DNA from: Microbacterium mitrae
GTDB lineage: Bacteria > Actinomycetota > Actinomycetes > Actinomycetales > Microbacteriaceae
Reading direction: 5' to 3'
DNA length: 64,000 nucleotides
Assembly: GCF_008017445.1 (NCBI RefSeq)
Contig: NZ_VRSW01000004.1
Coordinates: 124,001 to 188,000 of the forward strand
Shown one piece after another: positions 34,209 through 43,860 of the stretch. Both the position numbers and the translations under genes were made by a program. Under the pieces are notes generated by a model. The model did no database searches. It was not told where the DNA came from and worked only from the letters and a program-made list of their open reading frames with translations. Each line of letters opens with the position of its first letter. Within the stretch, counting starts at the first letter, position 1.

Positions 34209-34831
34209 CGAGGACGCATAGCGCCCGAGTCGAAACGTTGTGTCGTTGTGAGGGTTTCGGTGCGTTTCGGCTCGCTGCGCTCGCTCAACGACCGGGGTGG
34301 GTTGGTCGTTGAGCGAGGACGCGTAGCGTCCGGGTCGAAACGTCGTGTCGTTGTGAGGGTTTCGGTGCGTTTCGGCTCGCTTCGCTCGCTCAACGACCGG
34401 GTGGGGTGGTCGTTGAGCGAGGATGCGTAGCGCCCGAGTCGAAACGTTGTGTCGTTGTGAGGGTTTCGGTGAGTTTCGGCTCGCTGCGCTCGCTCAACGA
34501 CCGGGGGTGGGTGGTCGTTGAGCGAGGATGCGTAGCGCCCGAGTCGAAACGTGGTGTCGTTGTGAGGGTCGTGGGTGCGTTTCGGCTCGCTGCGCTCGCT
34601 CAACGTCCGGGGTGGGTCGGGCGTTGAGCGAGGATGCGTAGCGTCCGAGTCGAAACGTTGTGTCGTTGTGAGGGTTTCGGTGCGTTTCGGCTCGCTGCGC
34701 TCGCTCAACGTCCGGGGTGGGGTGGTCGTTGAGCGAGGATGCGTAGCGTCCGAGTCGAAACGTTGTGTCGTTGTGAGGGTCGTGGGTGCGTTTCGGCTCG
34801 CTGCGCTCGCTCAACGACCGGGTTGGGTGCG
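34209..34831. repeat. Tandem palindromic (REP-like) repeat array, units of about 105 bp
   Basis: GTTGAGCGAGGA starts units at 34308, 34412, 34517, 34623 and 34728. The first unit begins at 32846 and is interrupted by the IS256 element. Each unit has a short palindrome (GGACGCGTAGCGTCC type), then GTCGAAACGTTGTGTCG, then GGCTCGCTGCGCTCGCTCAA, which pairs with the GTTGAGCGAG start. One more inverted copy lies at about 35200-35245. No gene is present; long frames here are repeat translations. Confidence 0.85.
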
Positions 34832-34890
34832 TGGGTTGAGCTGTGGACAGTATGGATGAGATGCGTATGCGGGAGCCTATGCTCCACCGC

Positions 34891-35196
34891 ATGGCCTTTG
34901 TTTACATGCTTCGTTGCGCTGATGACACACTCTACGTCGGCAGCACGGTAGATCTCGAACGACGCCTCGCAGAACATCAGGTCGGTGACGGCGCTGCCTA
35001 TACCCGACGAAGATTGCCCGTTGAGCTGTTCTGGTTTGCTGAGTTCGAACGCATCGACGAGGCCTTCGCTTGGGAAAAGCGCATACAGGGATGGAGCCGC
35101 CGTAAACGGCTCGCATTCGCCGCAGGCGGGGTCGATGCTGTCGTGGGCTGGAGTGCAGCTGAGCGCCGTGAACGACGGGCTGAGACATCTGATTAA
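34891..35196 (+). CDS. GIY-YIG nuclease-domain protein (UPF0213 type)
   Basis: This protein of about 101 residues shows the single-domain GIY-YIG fold: FVYMLRCADDTLYVGSTVDL, then RRLAEH, then AFAWEKRIQGWSRRKRL. Such proteins are small DNA endonucleases of uncertain role. ATG 34891 gives the family-typical N-terminus; in-frame starts at 34879 and 34843 are possible, with GGGAG at 34871-34875. It directly follows the repeat array and shares a strong terminator with trxA. Confidence 0.8.
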   Translation: MAFVYMLRCADDTLYVGSTVDLERRLAEHQVGDGAAYTRRRLPVELFWFAEFERIDEAFAWEKRIQGWSRRKRLAFAAGGVDAVVGWSAAERRERRAETSD

Positions 35197-35252
35197 AGAC
35201 GTTTCGACTCGCTGCGCTCGCTCAACGAACAAGGGCGCTCGCTCAACGAACA

Positions 35253-35294
35253 AAGGGGTCTCCGGAACCACGTCAATGGTTCCGGAGACCCCTT
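35253..35294. terminator. Bidirectional terminator between GIY-YIG gene and trxA
   Basis: Perfect 18-bp arms at 35253-35270 and 35277-35294 enclose CGTCAA. The arms contain GGAACCA/TGGTTCC, another use of the genome-wide motif. Confidence 0.85.
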
Positions 35295-35318
35295 ACGTCA
35301 CAAAAGTGACGCGCGGAA

Positions 35319-35642
35319 TTACCCGAGGTACTTCGCGAGGTCAGCCTCGAGCGCGACCTTCGGCTTAGCGCCGATGATCGTGGTCTCAACCTCACCCTTG
35401 TTGAAGACCTTCATCGCCGGAATCGACGTGATCTGGTACTTCATCGCGAGGTCAGGGTTCTCGTCAACGTTCAGCTTGACGATGGTGATCTTGCCGGTGT
35501 GCTCGGCTGCGATCTCGTCGAGAATCGGCGAAACTGCGCGGCACGGGCCACACCATTCCGCCCAGAAGTCGACCAGAACCGGGCCCTCAGCCTGCAGAAC
35601 GTCGGCGTCCCACGTTGCCGAACTCGTTGCCTGTGCCGTCAT
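35319..35642 (-). CDS. trxA: Thioredoxin
   Basis: This 107-residue cytosolic disulfide reductant has the active site WCGPC at residues 30-34, cis-Pro in SIPAMKVF and the usual fold length. It is reduced by the thioredoxin reductase encoded 72 bp upstream on the same strand. Confidence 0.97.
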   Translation of the reverse strand: MTAQATSSATWDADVLQAEGPVLVDFWAEWCGPCRAVSPILDEIAAEHTGKITIVKLNVDENPDLAMKYQITSIPAMKVFNKGEVETTIIGAKPKVALEADLAKYLG

Positions 35643-35714
35643 GATTCTTCTTTCTGTTGTTGGGGCGCGAGCGCCCTCAGAGTCTGTAACGCCGGCGTGC
35701 CGGCGAATGTTCCG

Positions 35715-36674
35715 CTAGACCGGGGCGGTCGCCACGTCAGCGGCGGAACCATCGGCCAGCGCTGCGAGGTAGTGCTCCGCGTCGAGGGCGGCAACGGTGC
35801 CAGAGCCGGCCGCCGTGACAGCCTGTCGGTACGTCGGGTCGAGCACGTCACCGGCCGCGAAAACGCCAGGAACCGTGGTCTTCGACGAGCGACCGTCAAC
35901 CCAGATGGTTCCGTCGGCCGTCAGATCAACCTTGCCATGCACGAGGTGCGTGCGCGGGTCGTTACCGATGGCGATGAACAGGCCCTGAACGTCGAGCGTG
36001 CCCTCGGAACCATCGACAGTGTTGCGTAGCTGCAGCGAGTTGACAGCGCCGTCGCCGACGACGTCAACGACCTCGGTGTTCCAAATGAACTCGATCTTTT
36101 CGTTCGCCATGGCGCGCTCCTGCATGATCTTGGAGGCACGCAGCGTGTCTTTGCGGTGGATGACGTAGACCTTCGACGCGAAGCGCGTGAGGAAGGTTGC
36201 CTCCTCCATGGCCGAGTCGCCGCCGCCAACGACAGCAATCACACGGTCGCGGAAGAAGAAGCCGTCGCACGTCGCGCACCACGAGACGCCGTAACCGGAG
36301 AGGCGCTCCTCGCCCGGTAGACCCAGCTTGCGGTAGGCAGAGCCGGTCGCGTAGATCACGGTCTGCGACTCAACGACGGTGCCGTTGCCGAGCGTGATCT
36401 TCTTCACGGGCCCGTTGAGGTCAAGCTCAACCGCGTCAGCGTAAGCGACCTCGGCGCCAAACTTCTCGGCCTGGGCCTGCATCTTTTCCATGAGCTCGGG
36501 GCCTTGGATGCCATCGGGAAAACCGGGGAAGTTCTCGACCTCAGTGGTCTTCATCAGCTCACCGCCGGCTTCGACCGAGCTCGCAATGACAAGCGGCTCG
36601 AGCCCCGCGCGAGCGGTGTAGATGGCTGCCGTCAATCCGGCGGGACCGGATCCGATAATGGTGACCTGACGCAC
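35715..36674 (-). CDS. trxB: Thioredoxin reductase (NADPH)
   Basis: This 319-residue FAD/NADPH flavoprotein reduces thioredoxin. FAD motif GSGPAGLTAA is at residues 8-17, the redox motif CATC lies in WCATCDGFFF, the NADPH motif GGGDSAMEEA follows, and the C-terminal FAD region is FAAGDVLDPTYRQAVTAAG. It lies between murJ and trxA, an arrangement shared with many actinobacteria. Confidence 0.97.
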   Translation of the reverse strand: MRQVTIIGSGPAGLTAAIYTARAGLEPLVIASSVEAGGELMKTTEVENFPGFPDGIQGPELMEKMQAQAEKFGAEVAYADAVELDLNGPVKKITLGNGTVVESQTVIYATGSAYRKLGLPGEERLSGYGVSWCATCDGFFFRDRVIAVVGGGDSAMEEATFLTRFASKVYVIHRKDTLRASKIMQERAMANEKIEFIWNTEVVDVVGDGAVNSLQLRNTVDGSEGTLDVQGLFIAIGNDPRTHLVHGKVDLTADGTIWVDGRSSKTTVPGVFAAGDVLDPTYRQAVTAAGSGTVAALDAEHYLAALADGSAADVATAPV

Positions 36675-36719
36675 TTTTCCTCCTGGCTTTCAGGTATGTA
36701 AACCCATCGTAACCGCGGG

Positions 36720-38330
36720 TTATTCCGCCGAGCGGCGGCGGAACCGTTTGATTGTGTCTGTTGCGACGGAAAGTTCCGGGGCACGCACGATGGCGAGCAC
36801 CCCGATGTACACGGCACCGGCGACGACACCGATGATGCCCAGGCCGACGATGCCGAAGATCTTGGAGTCAAGCATCCAGCTGTCGGCACCGCCGAGCAGC
36901 TGCCAAATGCCCCACCCGGCCAGACCGGCAATGAGGCCGGCAACACCGAATCGCGCGTATCCGCGCAGCCACGAGCCGGCCATCAGTGAGCCAAATCGAC
37001 GCCGCAATAGAATCGTTGCGACGATGAGTTGCACGATCGTCGCCACCGACTGGCCAAGCGCAACGCCCGCTGCCAGCAGTTCGAGTGGCAAGAAGGCGGC
37101 CGCCAAGTAGGCCGAGATGACGACGAGCATACCCTGCAGCAACGTGAAGAAGAACGGCGTGCGGGTGTCGCCCAGAATGTAGAACATGCGCTGAATGACA
37201 AACAGAATCGCCACCGGAATGAGGTTGACGAGGTAAGCCAGCAGCACGGGCGCCGAAACAGCGGCCTCCGCGGCCGAGTTGGTGAAGATTCTGGTGGCGG
37301 GCAGCGCGCCGGCGGCAAGCACGGCGGTCGCGAGCACAATAAAGAAGCCGAGGGTGCGAATCGACGAGTCGATCGTTTCGCGTAGCCGTTCCGTCTCCCC
37401 CGCACTGCCCAGTTCGCTCATGCGCGTGAAGTACGGCGTGCCGATGGAGAGCACGATCACCGAGTACGGAACCATATACACGAGCCACGCGTTGCTCATT
37501 ACGAGGCCAGCGGGGTTGCCTTCCAGTGCACCCGATGCCTCAGAGACAACCTGGCTCTGCACGATGCCACCGATGGTTCCTACCAACACCATCAAGAAGG
37601 TCCATCCGGCCATCTTGACCACTTCGCCGAGGCCGACGCCGCGCCAGTGAAAGTCGGGGCGCACGCGCAGTTTGGCGCGCTTCCAGAACAGCAGCAGCGC
37701 AAAGAACTGCACCGCAATGCCGAGGGTGGCAGAACCACCAAGCAGTGCAATGCGCTCTGGCGTCCAGTCTGCGATGTCGGTGAGATTGCCGCCGTACAAC
37801 CAAATGATGAGCGCGAAGCCGGCGGTCGAGACGATGTTGTTGACCACGGGCGCCCACGCGTACGGGCCGAACACGTTTCGCGCGTTGAGTGTCTCACCAA
37901 TAAGGGCGAACGCGCCGTAGAAGAACAGCTGCGGCACGCACCAGTAGGCAAGCGCGGTGGCAAGCCCCTTCTGCGCGGGTGAGAATTCTGGCGAGTACAG
38001 TTCAACCAGCCAGGGCACGGCGATCATCGCCACCACCGTGACGGCGAAGAGCCCGACGATACCGATGGTGAACAGCTTGGAGATAAAGGCTGAGCCGCCG
38101 TCGGCGTTGCGCGCGGCCTTGACGACCTGCGGAACCACGATGGCCGTCAGTAGGCCAGCGGAGACGAGAGCATAGATCTGGTTGGGCAGACCGTTCGCGG
38201 TGTTAAATGCGTCGCCAACGGCGAACACGCCGATGGCAGTGACGAGCACCATGGTGCGCACGAGGCCGGTGAGCCGCGAGACGAGGGTGCCCGCCGCAAT
38301 AAACGCGCTTGCGCGCCCGATGTTAGCCAT
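36720..38330 (-). CDS. murJ: Lipid II flippase MurJ (MviN)
   Basis: This 536-residue polytopic MOP-superfamily protein flips lipid II across the membrane for peptidoglycan synthesis. It begins MANIGRASAFIAAGTLVSRLTGLVRT, with ATG 38330 overlapping the end of the DUF6049 gene by 8 bp. A frame continuing upstream to 38474 lies inside that gene and is rejected. About 14 hydrophobic segments are seen. There is no C-terminal kinase-like extension, unlike the mycobacterial form. Confidence 0.93.
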   Translation of the reverse strand: MANIGRASAFIAAGTLVSRLTGLVRTMVLVTAIGVFAVGDAFNTANGLPNQIYALVSAGLLTAIVVPQVVKAARNADGGSAFISKLFTIGIVGLFAVTVVAMIAVPWLVELYSPEFSPAQKGLATALAYWCVPQLFFYGAFALIGETLNARNVFGPYAWAPVVNNIVSTAGFALIIWLYGGNLTDIADWTPERIALLGGSATLGIAVQFFALLLFWKRAKLRVRPDFHWRGVGLGEVVKMAGWTFLMVLVGTIGGIVQSQVVSEASGALEGNPAGLVMSNAWLVYMVPYSVIVLSIGTPYFTRMSELGSAGETERLRETIDSSIRTLGFFIVLATAVLAAGALPATRIFTNSAAEAAVSAPVLLAYLVNLIPVAILFVIQRMFYILGDTRTPFFFTLLQGMLVVISAYLAAAFLPLELLAAGVALGQSVATIVQLIVATILLRRRFGSLMAGSWLRGYARFGVAGLIAGLAGWGIWQLLGGADSWMLDSKIFGIVGLGIIGVVAGAVYIGVLAIVRAPELSVATDTIKRFRRRSAE

Positions 38331-40557
38331 GCGAATCCTTGTGGTTTTCGTCGCTCGCCTGCGTTGATGGTTCCGCGTCACCCGCGTCACTCGTTGCGTC
38401 GGCGCCAGCGTCGGATCCAGCCGAATCAGCAGCCGAATCCCCAGCCCCAGCCTCAACCTCAGCCGAACCCTCAACCGAATCAGCCGCTATCGCCCGTTCC
38501 CGCCTGCGCTTATGCACCGTGCGGTATATACCGCCGGCGAAAAGCAACACCACGAGAGCGATCAGTGCGGTGATGCCAAACTTCTCCCACTCGGCGCGCA
38601 CCAGAACGTCGGTGTACATGGGGCCACCGATCTCGTGACCGTTCTCGGCGGTGAGCCAGAACCGAATGGTGACGTCGCCGTTGCCGAGGCCCGCGGTCAC
38701 CGGAATCAACACCTTTGTCACCGCGCCAGCCTGGGCTTGAACTGTCGTGGGAGACTCCACCGTAAGCCGGAAGTCATCGGGCTGCGCCCACAACTTGAGG
38801 GTCGCGGCAAACGGCAAATCATTACGTACCTGCAACGGAATAGACGAGCCGCTCGTCAAAAATTGGATGGTCGAGACAGGTGCAATATCGATTGCCGTCA
38901 GCGTTTGATGAACTGCTTCGCGGTGCGCGGCAATCTGTTCATCCCACTTCTTCTCCCCCAGCCACGCGACTGAGAACAGTTGCAGAATCTCCGCACGCTC
39001 GGCGCCCGTGATCAGCGTGGGGTCCGTCAACACCACGGCCATCTCGGCGAGCGGCTTCTCATTCTGCAGCAGTGAGGTGAGTACGGCGGCGCGATCCGTT
39101 GGTTCCGGTGCGCCGGTCAGTGCGGCCGGAACGGCGGTTTGCGCACGCAAGATCACTTCACCGGCCAAACGGCCGCTTGAGGCATCGCGCAGTGCGCCCA
39201 GAGTCTCGGTCGCAGCGGCTTCGTTCCACTCCACGTCGCGATCGAGCGCAATGAGCGCCCGCCCGTCGCCGGTGACGTTCGCCTGGGCAAGCACTTCGCT
39301 GAGGTCATCGTTTCGCACAACGGCGTCGGCTTCTGATACCGCGAGCGAGACTGCGGCCGACAGCTCGGCGTCGTAGACCAGGGCGTCGGTTCCGCTCCCC
39401 TCCAACGTCACATGCACCTGCGAGGTATCAACCTGTGCCGAAGAAACGAGCACCGTCTTGCCTTCGCTAACCGCCCACTCTGCCGTCGCCTGCGTCATGG
39501 TTCCGCCCGCCGGCCATACCAAGTCATCAACGGCACCGTCGATCGTCAACAGCTCTTCGAGCGTCGGCGCGGCGTTCGGCGTTGCCGTTGGCGCCGGGGT
39601 GGTGCCGTCGACGACCGGCGAGAAACTGGCGTCGAGGTAACGCGTGAGCGAGGTGGGGGCAAGGTCGGCAACGCCCGCGGCAACCAGCGTCGCAACGTCA
39701 GCGTCGGCAAAGGGCAACACAAAGATGTCGTTATCGAGCTCGTCAAAATCATCGAGCCAGTTCTGCACCGACGTCGGTGCCGATGCCCCCAGAGCCCGCA
39801 TCGATGCGAGGATCGCCGGATCAACCACCACGATCACATTGGCCTGTTGCGCCGCATGCAGTGCGAGCGTGAGGTCGCCGTCTTCGGCGGTGAGTTCGGC
39901 GAGTGCGTCGGCCGAAAGCAGGCCCCTTGAGATGGCGGGGGCGGTAAACGGAACCACGACAGAAACGTTGTCGCCGGGCTCGGGCACCGTGATGACGGCA
40001 TTGTCCGTGTAGGTGACCGTGCCTGAAACGTACGAAACCTGAATCGGGTGCACACCGGGCGTGAGGCTGGTGAGTGGCGCGAGAATTCGAGAGCCGTGCA
40101 CCTCGATATCGGTCGTGGCGTCTGCAGCTTGCGGGTCGACCGCGAGGGTTCCGACGTCTGTCAGCGTGACCCCGGCCGGGTCGTTGCTGAGCCAATCGCT
40201 AATCGCGCCCTCGTCGGTGAGAGGGGCGGAACCAATGCGCAGGGTCGCCGTGCCGGCAACGAGCGCCGCGGCACCGTTGTCGAGCCGCATGTCGACGATG
40301 AGCTCACTGCCGGGCTGAAAGATGCCACCGGCTCGGGGGGCGGCGACGATGGAACCAAGACCCGCGGTGGGCGAAGGCGAAGGCTCTGGGGTCGTGTCGG
40401 TCGGTGTGACCGAAGCGCTCGGGGTGGGCGTCGGAGTTGTCGCCCCGAAAGCGGCGGGAGCCATGATCAGACCAGAACCAACCACAAGCGCCGCGGTGCA
40501 CAGTGTCGCCGCGTGGCGCCAGCGCAGGGCTGTAGATAGAGGTCGCGTCGTGGTCAT
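38323..40557 (-). CDS. DUF6049 family secreted/membrane protein
   Basis: This 744-residue protein has a signal sequence (RWRHAATLCTAALVVGSGLI), a Pro/Thr-Ser low-complexity stretch, a long extracytoplasmic region and one C-terminal transmembrane helix (ITALIALVVLLFAGGIY). A charged cytoplasmic tail is rich in Ala/Asp/Glu. This class of protein sits directly upstream of murJ in actinobacteria, and the overlap of reading frames supports a joint envelope role. Biochemical function unknown. Confidence 0.8.
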   Translation of the reverse strand: MTTTRPLSTALRWRHAATLCTAALVVGSGLIMAPAAFGATTPTPTPSASVTPTDTTPEPSPSPTAGLGSIVAAPRAGGIFQPGSELIVDMRLDNGAAALVAGTATLRIGSAPLTDEGAISDWLSNDPAGVTLTDVGTLAVDPQAADATTDIEVHGSRILAPLTSLTPGVHPIQVSYVSGTVTYTDNAVITVPEPGDNVSVVVPFTAPAISRGLLSADALAELTAEDGDLTLALHAAQQANVIVVVDPAILASMRALGASAPTSVQNWLDDFDELDNDIFVLPFADADVATLVAAGVADLAPTSLTRYLDASFSPVVDGTTPAPTATPNAAPTLEELLTIDGAVDDLVWPAGGTMTQATAEWAVSEGKTVLVSSAQVDTSQVHVTLEGSGTDALVYDAELSAAVSLAVSEADAVVRNDDLSEVLAQANVTGDGRALIALDRDVEWNEAAATETLGALRDASSGRLAGEVILRAQTAVPAALTGAPEPTDRAAVLTSLLQNEKPLAEMAVVLTDPTLITGAERAEILQLFSVAWLGEKKWDEQIAAHREAVHQTLTAIDIAPVSTIQFLTSGSSIPLQVRNDLPFAATLKLWAQPDDFRLTVESPTTVQAQAGAVTKVLIPVTAGLGNGDVTIRFWLTAENGHEIGGPMYTDVLVRAEWEKFGITALIALVVLLFAGGIYRTVHKRRRERAIAADSVEGSAEVEAGAGDSAADSAGSDAGADATSDAGDAEPSTQASDENHKDSHG

Positions 40558-40707
40558 AGTCACAGTGGTCGGGTGAACACACGCCACACGACTGCCTTGA
40601 TTCTATGGCGCAACCCTGTCGCCACCCTGGCAGCGCGGCGAGAATCCGACCACGCCTCCCCGGGTAGCGCGTTCCGTCTCGCGGAGCTCGCGTGCGGCCC
40701 CGCCGTG

Positions 40708-41181
40708 CTAAACGCCGACGCGGCGGAACGCGTCGCGGCTGAGGCCCTGCGCCACGATGAGCTTTGCCCACTCGCGTGCGCTGTGCAGGCTGTGATCGCG
40801 GTAGTTTCCGCAGCCTTCGGGCGATACGCCCTGCACGTCGCCCCATTCGGCCTCGTTCGCAATAAATTCGAGGCTCTCGGTCACCGCGACGGCAACGTCT
40901 TCAACGGACGGTTGACCCCACGTGATGAGGTGAAAGCCGGTGCGGCAGCCAAATGGCGAAATGTCGATGACACCTTCGAGACGATCACGAAGCAATCCAG
41001 CGAGCAGGTGCTCGATCGTGTGCAGGCCGGCCGTCGGAATCTCGCCCTCGTTCGGCTGCACAAAGCGCACGTCAAAGTTGGAGATTTCGTCGCCCCGAGG
41101 CCCGGCAGAAACACCGATGAGGCGAATGTAGGGTGCCAGCACTGCGGTGTGATCCAGCGTGAAGCTTTCAACTTCGGCCAT
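40708..41181 (-). CDS. luxS: S-ribosylhomocysteine lyase LuxS
   Basis: This 157-residue metalloenzyme splits S-ribosylhomocysteine into homocysteine and the AI-2 precursor DPD. The metal site HTIEH, the catalytic Cys region FGCRTGFHL and [14 protein letters not shown] are all present. The ATG at 41181 follows GAGGAACC; a longer frame to 41220 is rejected. It is monocistronic. It could serve methyl-cycle recycling, AI-2 signalling or both. Confidence 0.95.
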   Translation of the reverse strand: MAEVESFTLDHTAVLAPYIRLIGVSAGPRGDEISNFDVRFVQPNEGEIPTAGLHTIEHLLAGLLRDRLEGVIDISPFGCRTGFHLITWGQPSVEDVAVAVTESLEFIANEAEWGDVQGVSPEGCGNYRDHSLHSAREWAKLIVAQGLSRDAFRRVGV

Positions 41182-41277
41182 GGTTCCTCCGTCGCTCAAA
41201 GAATAAGACGCTTCGAACATAGCGAACGGTGCCGCGCAGATCCGAAATGCGCGACACCGTTCGACTTTTATTGCGGA

Positions 41278-41517
41278 CTACTTTTCTCCACCGCAGTGGT
41301 CTTCGTTGACGCCACCCCAGTTTCCGTGGTCCATGCAGTCTTTGCCCTTGTCGGGCTGCGGGTCAACGCGAGCCGGCTTGTTGCTGTTGCCGTGGTCGCT
41401 ACCGTCCATCTGTTCGGAATGAGGGGCGGCAGTGGCGGAGGTAGCCACCAGCGGCATCGCTCCGAACGTGAGAATTCCGGCAACCATGATGGTGCCGGCA
41501 ATGCGCTTGATTGACAT
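41278..41517 (-). CDS. Small secreted His/Cys-containing protein
   Basis: This 79-residue protein has a clear signal peptide (MSIKRIAGTIMVAGILTF... ATA-A) and a mature part of about 45 residues rich in Asp, His, Gly, Lys, with two Cys (KDCMDHGNWGG and EDHCGGEK). A strong GGAGG lies just upstream of the ATG. Metal binding or a disulfide-closed peptide are possible. No family recognised. Confidence 0.65.
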   Translation of the reverse strand: MSIKRIAGTIMVAGILTFGAMPLVATSATAAPHSEQMDGSDHGNSNKPARVDPQPDKGKDCMDHGNWGGVNEDHCGGEK

Positions 41518-41712
41518 ACAACCTCCTGTGGGGACAAGTGGCGTGCGCTACGTCACCCCCGCAGATTACGTCGGTGCCGTGTTGGGGGCGAGTGATCTGC
41601 GATGGGGGCGAGTGATCTGCGAATACTTCATACTTCGCGCCCTCAAATTCCGCAGATTTGTGGTTCCGTCTGCGTACCAGCGACCTGAAGCAACGCGTGT
41701 TGCAATAGAGAG

Positions 41713-43236
41713 GTGCATATTCACGCTGACGCCACTCTAATCGCCGCCCTCGCCACCGACCTGCGCGATGCGCGATTCACCTCGGAGAGCATTCGCGCGG
41801 CGTGGGGCGTCGCCGCCGACAACGCTTTCGCCCGCGGAACCAGGGTGCCCGCGTTGCGTGCGTTGAAGAACCGCACCGATGCCACCGCCGTGCTCGCACG
41901 GTTCTTCGTGCTTGGCGTCGCACAGCCGAGCAGCGACCTGGCCGCCGCGCTCCCGACACTCGGCCTCGACGGTTTGCACACCCTCGGTCTCGTCGCAGGC
42001 GCTGACCTCAGCACGCCGACCGTGCTGATCCGGCCGCAATCCTTCGTCGATGAAGCCGGCGCCGGCGAATGGTGGGTCGCGAGCGACCTTGACGAGACGG
42101 CGCTCGGCGGCGCGCTCCCCGATGACCACGTCGTGGGTGTCGGCGGCGCATCGCTCACGCTCGCCGCACTGCAGGTTCCGACCCCCGCGCGCAGCGTCTT
42201 CGACCTCGGCACCGGATGCGGCATTCAGGCCCTGCGCGCGCGTCGGCATGCCGAGCGCGTTGTCGCCACCGATATCTCCGAGAACGCCCTCGCCTTCGCC
42301 CGATTCAACGCACTCCTCAACGGCGTCACCGACATTGATGTGCGCGCCGGCAGCCTGTTTGAGCCGGTGGCTGGCGAAACGTTTGATCGCATCGTGTCTA
42401 ACCCTCCGTTTGTCATTACGCCGCGCCGCGACGACGTACCCGCGTACGAATACCGCGATGGCGGCATGCAGGGCGATGACCTCGTCGCGGCGGTGTTCGC
42501 GGGCGTCGGCGAGCACCTCGCACCCGGCGGCATCGCGCAGTTTCTGGGCAACTGGGAGTACCGCTGGGGTACCGACGGCCTCGACCGCGTGCGGGCCTGG
42601 GTCGAAAACTCCCCCGTTCCGCTCGACGCCTGGGTGATCGAGCGCGAACAACTCGACCCCGCCGAATACGCCGCACTGTGGATTCGCGACGGCGGAACCG
42701 TGCAGGGCACCGCCGCGCACGAGCAGCTTCTCGACGCGTGGCTCGACGACTTCTCGCACCGCAACGTCACCGCCATCGGGTTTGGTTATGTGCTGCTGCG
42801 CCGACCCCTCGACGGCGAGCCGACACTTCGCCGCTTTGAGCGCGTCACCACGCCGATTCCGGCGGAGGGAACCATCGGTGCACATCTCGCCGACATGCTC
42901 GCCGCCCACGACGCCACCGTCGCGTTGAGCGACGATGAGCTCGCGGCGCTGCACCTCATCACCGCGCCCGATGTCACCGAGAAGCGCCACTACCTTCCCG
43001 GCGCGGAAGACCCCACCGTCATCGAACTCAACCAGGGCTCCGGCTTCGGCCGCGCCCTCTCCGTCGACCCCGACCTCGCGGCCCTCGTCGGCGCCTGCGA
43101 CGGCGAACTCTCCGTGCAACAAATCAACGACGCCATCGCCGAGCTGATGGAGCTTGACGCCACGAGCCTCCGCGCTGACCTCCTCCCCCGCGTTCGCGAA
43201 CTCATCATGACCGGGTTCCTGCGCCTCGCCGTTTGA
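41713..43236 (+). CDS. SAM-dependent methyltransferase (HemK/PrmC-like NPPF motif)
   Basis: This 507-residue protein has a helical N-terminal region (about residues 1-150), a Rossmann methyltransferase core with VFDLGTGCGIQAL and the catalytic SNPPFVITPR, and a C-terminal extension of about 200 residues. The NPPF/Y motif marks N-methylation of Gln, Asn or adenine. The extended architecture is common in actinobacteria but its substrate is not established. It starts at GTG 41713 with a weak ribosome site. Confidence 0.8.
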   Translation: MHIHADATLIAALATDLRDARFTSESIRAAWGVAADNAFARGTRVPALRALKNRTDATAVLARFFVLGVAQPSSDLAAALPTLGLDGLHTLGLVAGADLSTPTVLIRPQSFVDEAGAGEWWVASDLDETALGGALPDDHVVGVGGASLTLAALQVPTPARSVFDLGTGCGIQALRARRHAERVVATDISENALAFARFNALLNGVTDIDVRAGSLFEPVAGETFDRIVSNPPFVITPRRDDVPAYEYRDGGMQGDDLVAAVFAGVGEHLAPGGIAQFLGNWEYRWGTDGLDRVRAWVENSPVPLDAWVIEREQLDPAEYAALWIRDGGTVQGTAAHEQLLDAWLDDFSHRNVTAIGFGYVLLRRPLDGEPTLRRFERVTTPIPAEGTIGAHLADMLAAHDATVALSDDELAALHLITAPDVTEKRHYLPGAEDPTVIELNQGSGFGRALSVDPDLAALVGACDGELSVQQINDAIAELMELDATSLRADLLPRVRELIMTGFLRLAV

Positions 43237-43319
43237 CCAACGGAACCACGCGTTGCTGAAACCCAGTGCCGCATGGGACAAGAGCGGAACCATGGGTTGC
43301 TGAAAACCGGAACGGCCGT

Positions 43320-43860
43320 GCAGAAGAGCGGAACCATCCCTGTTCTGCACGAGCAGGGTGGTTCCGCCCCGCCGCCAATCCTGTTCTGCACGAGCAAGAT
43401 CCTGTTCTGCAACGCCGCCAATCCTGTTCTGCACGAACAAAATCCTGTTCTGCACGAGCAAAACCGGCAATCGCCGCGACACGCCGTGCTTTTGACCCGA
43501 ATCGCGCAATCACTCGTGCAGAACAGGGGAGATCAGCCGGAGAGTTGCCATTGCCGAACAAACCGCCCTGCGGGCGGCCAGCCAGACCAGCCAATATCGC
43601 TGCCATCCCGCATTTCATTCGTGAGGGAGGAGAGCCCACCCCTCACATGGTTCCGCCCGCCGCCAATCCTGTTCTGCACGAGCGAGCATGGTTCCGCCCC
43701 GTCCCAACCCTGTTCTGCACGAGCAGGGTGGTTCCGCCCCGCCGCCACCCCTGTTGTGCACGAGCAAAACCGGCAATCGCCGCGACACGCCGTGTTTTTG
43801 ACCCAAATCGCACAATCACTCGTGCAGAACAGGGGAGATCAGCCGGACGTGCCATTGCCG
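43320..43860. repeat. Intergenic repeat block with two long-armed hairpins and GTTCTGCACGAGCA direct repeats
   Basis: The motif TGTTCTGCACGAGCA recurs at least five times. Two hairpins share almost the same sequence: arms 43444-43458 with 43513-43527 (perfect 15 bp) and 43750-43764 with 43819-43833 (one mismatch). They form a direct repeat of about 110 bp with an offset of 306 bp. Interspersed GGTTCCGCC units occur. Frames across this stretch (about 210 residues) are repeat translations. The rest of 43237-44056 has no gene. Confidence 0.75.

Noticed and set aside
34209..34831. Possible CRISPR array
   Set aside because: Units are near-identical over their full length, palindromic and without variable spacers; no cas genes in the window.
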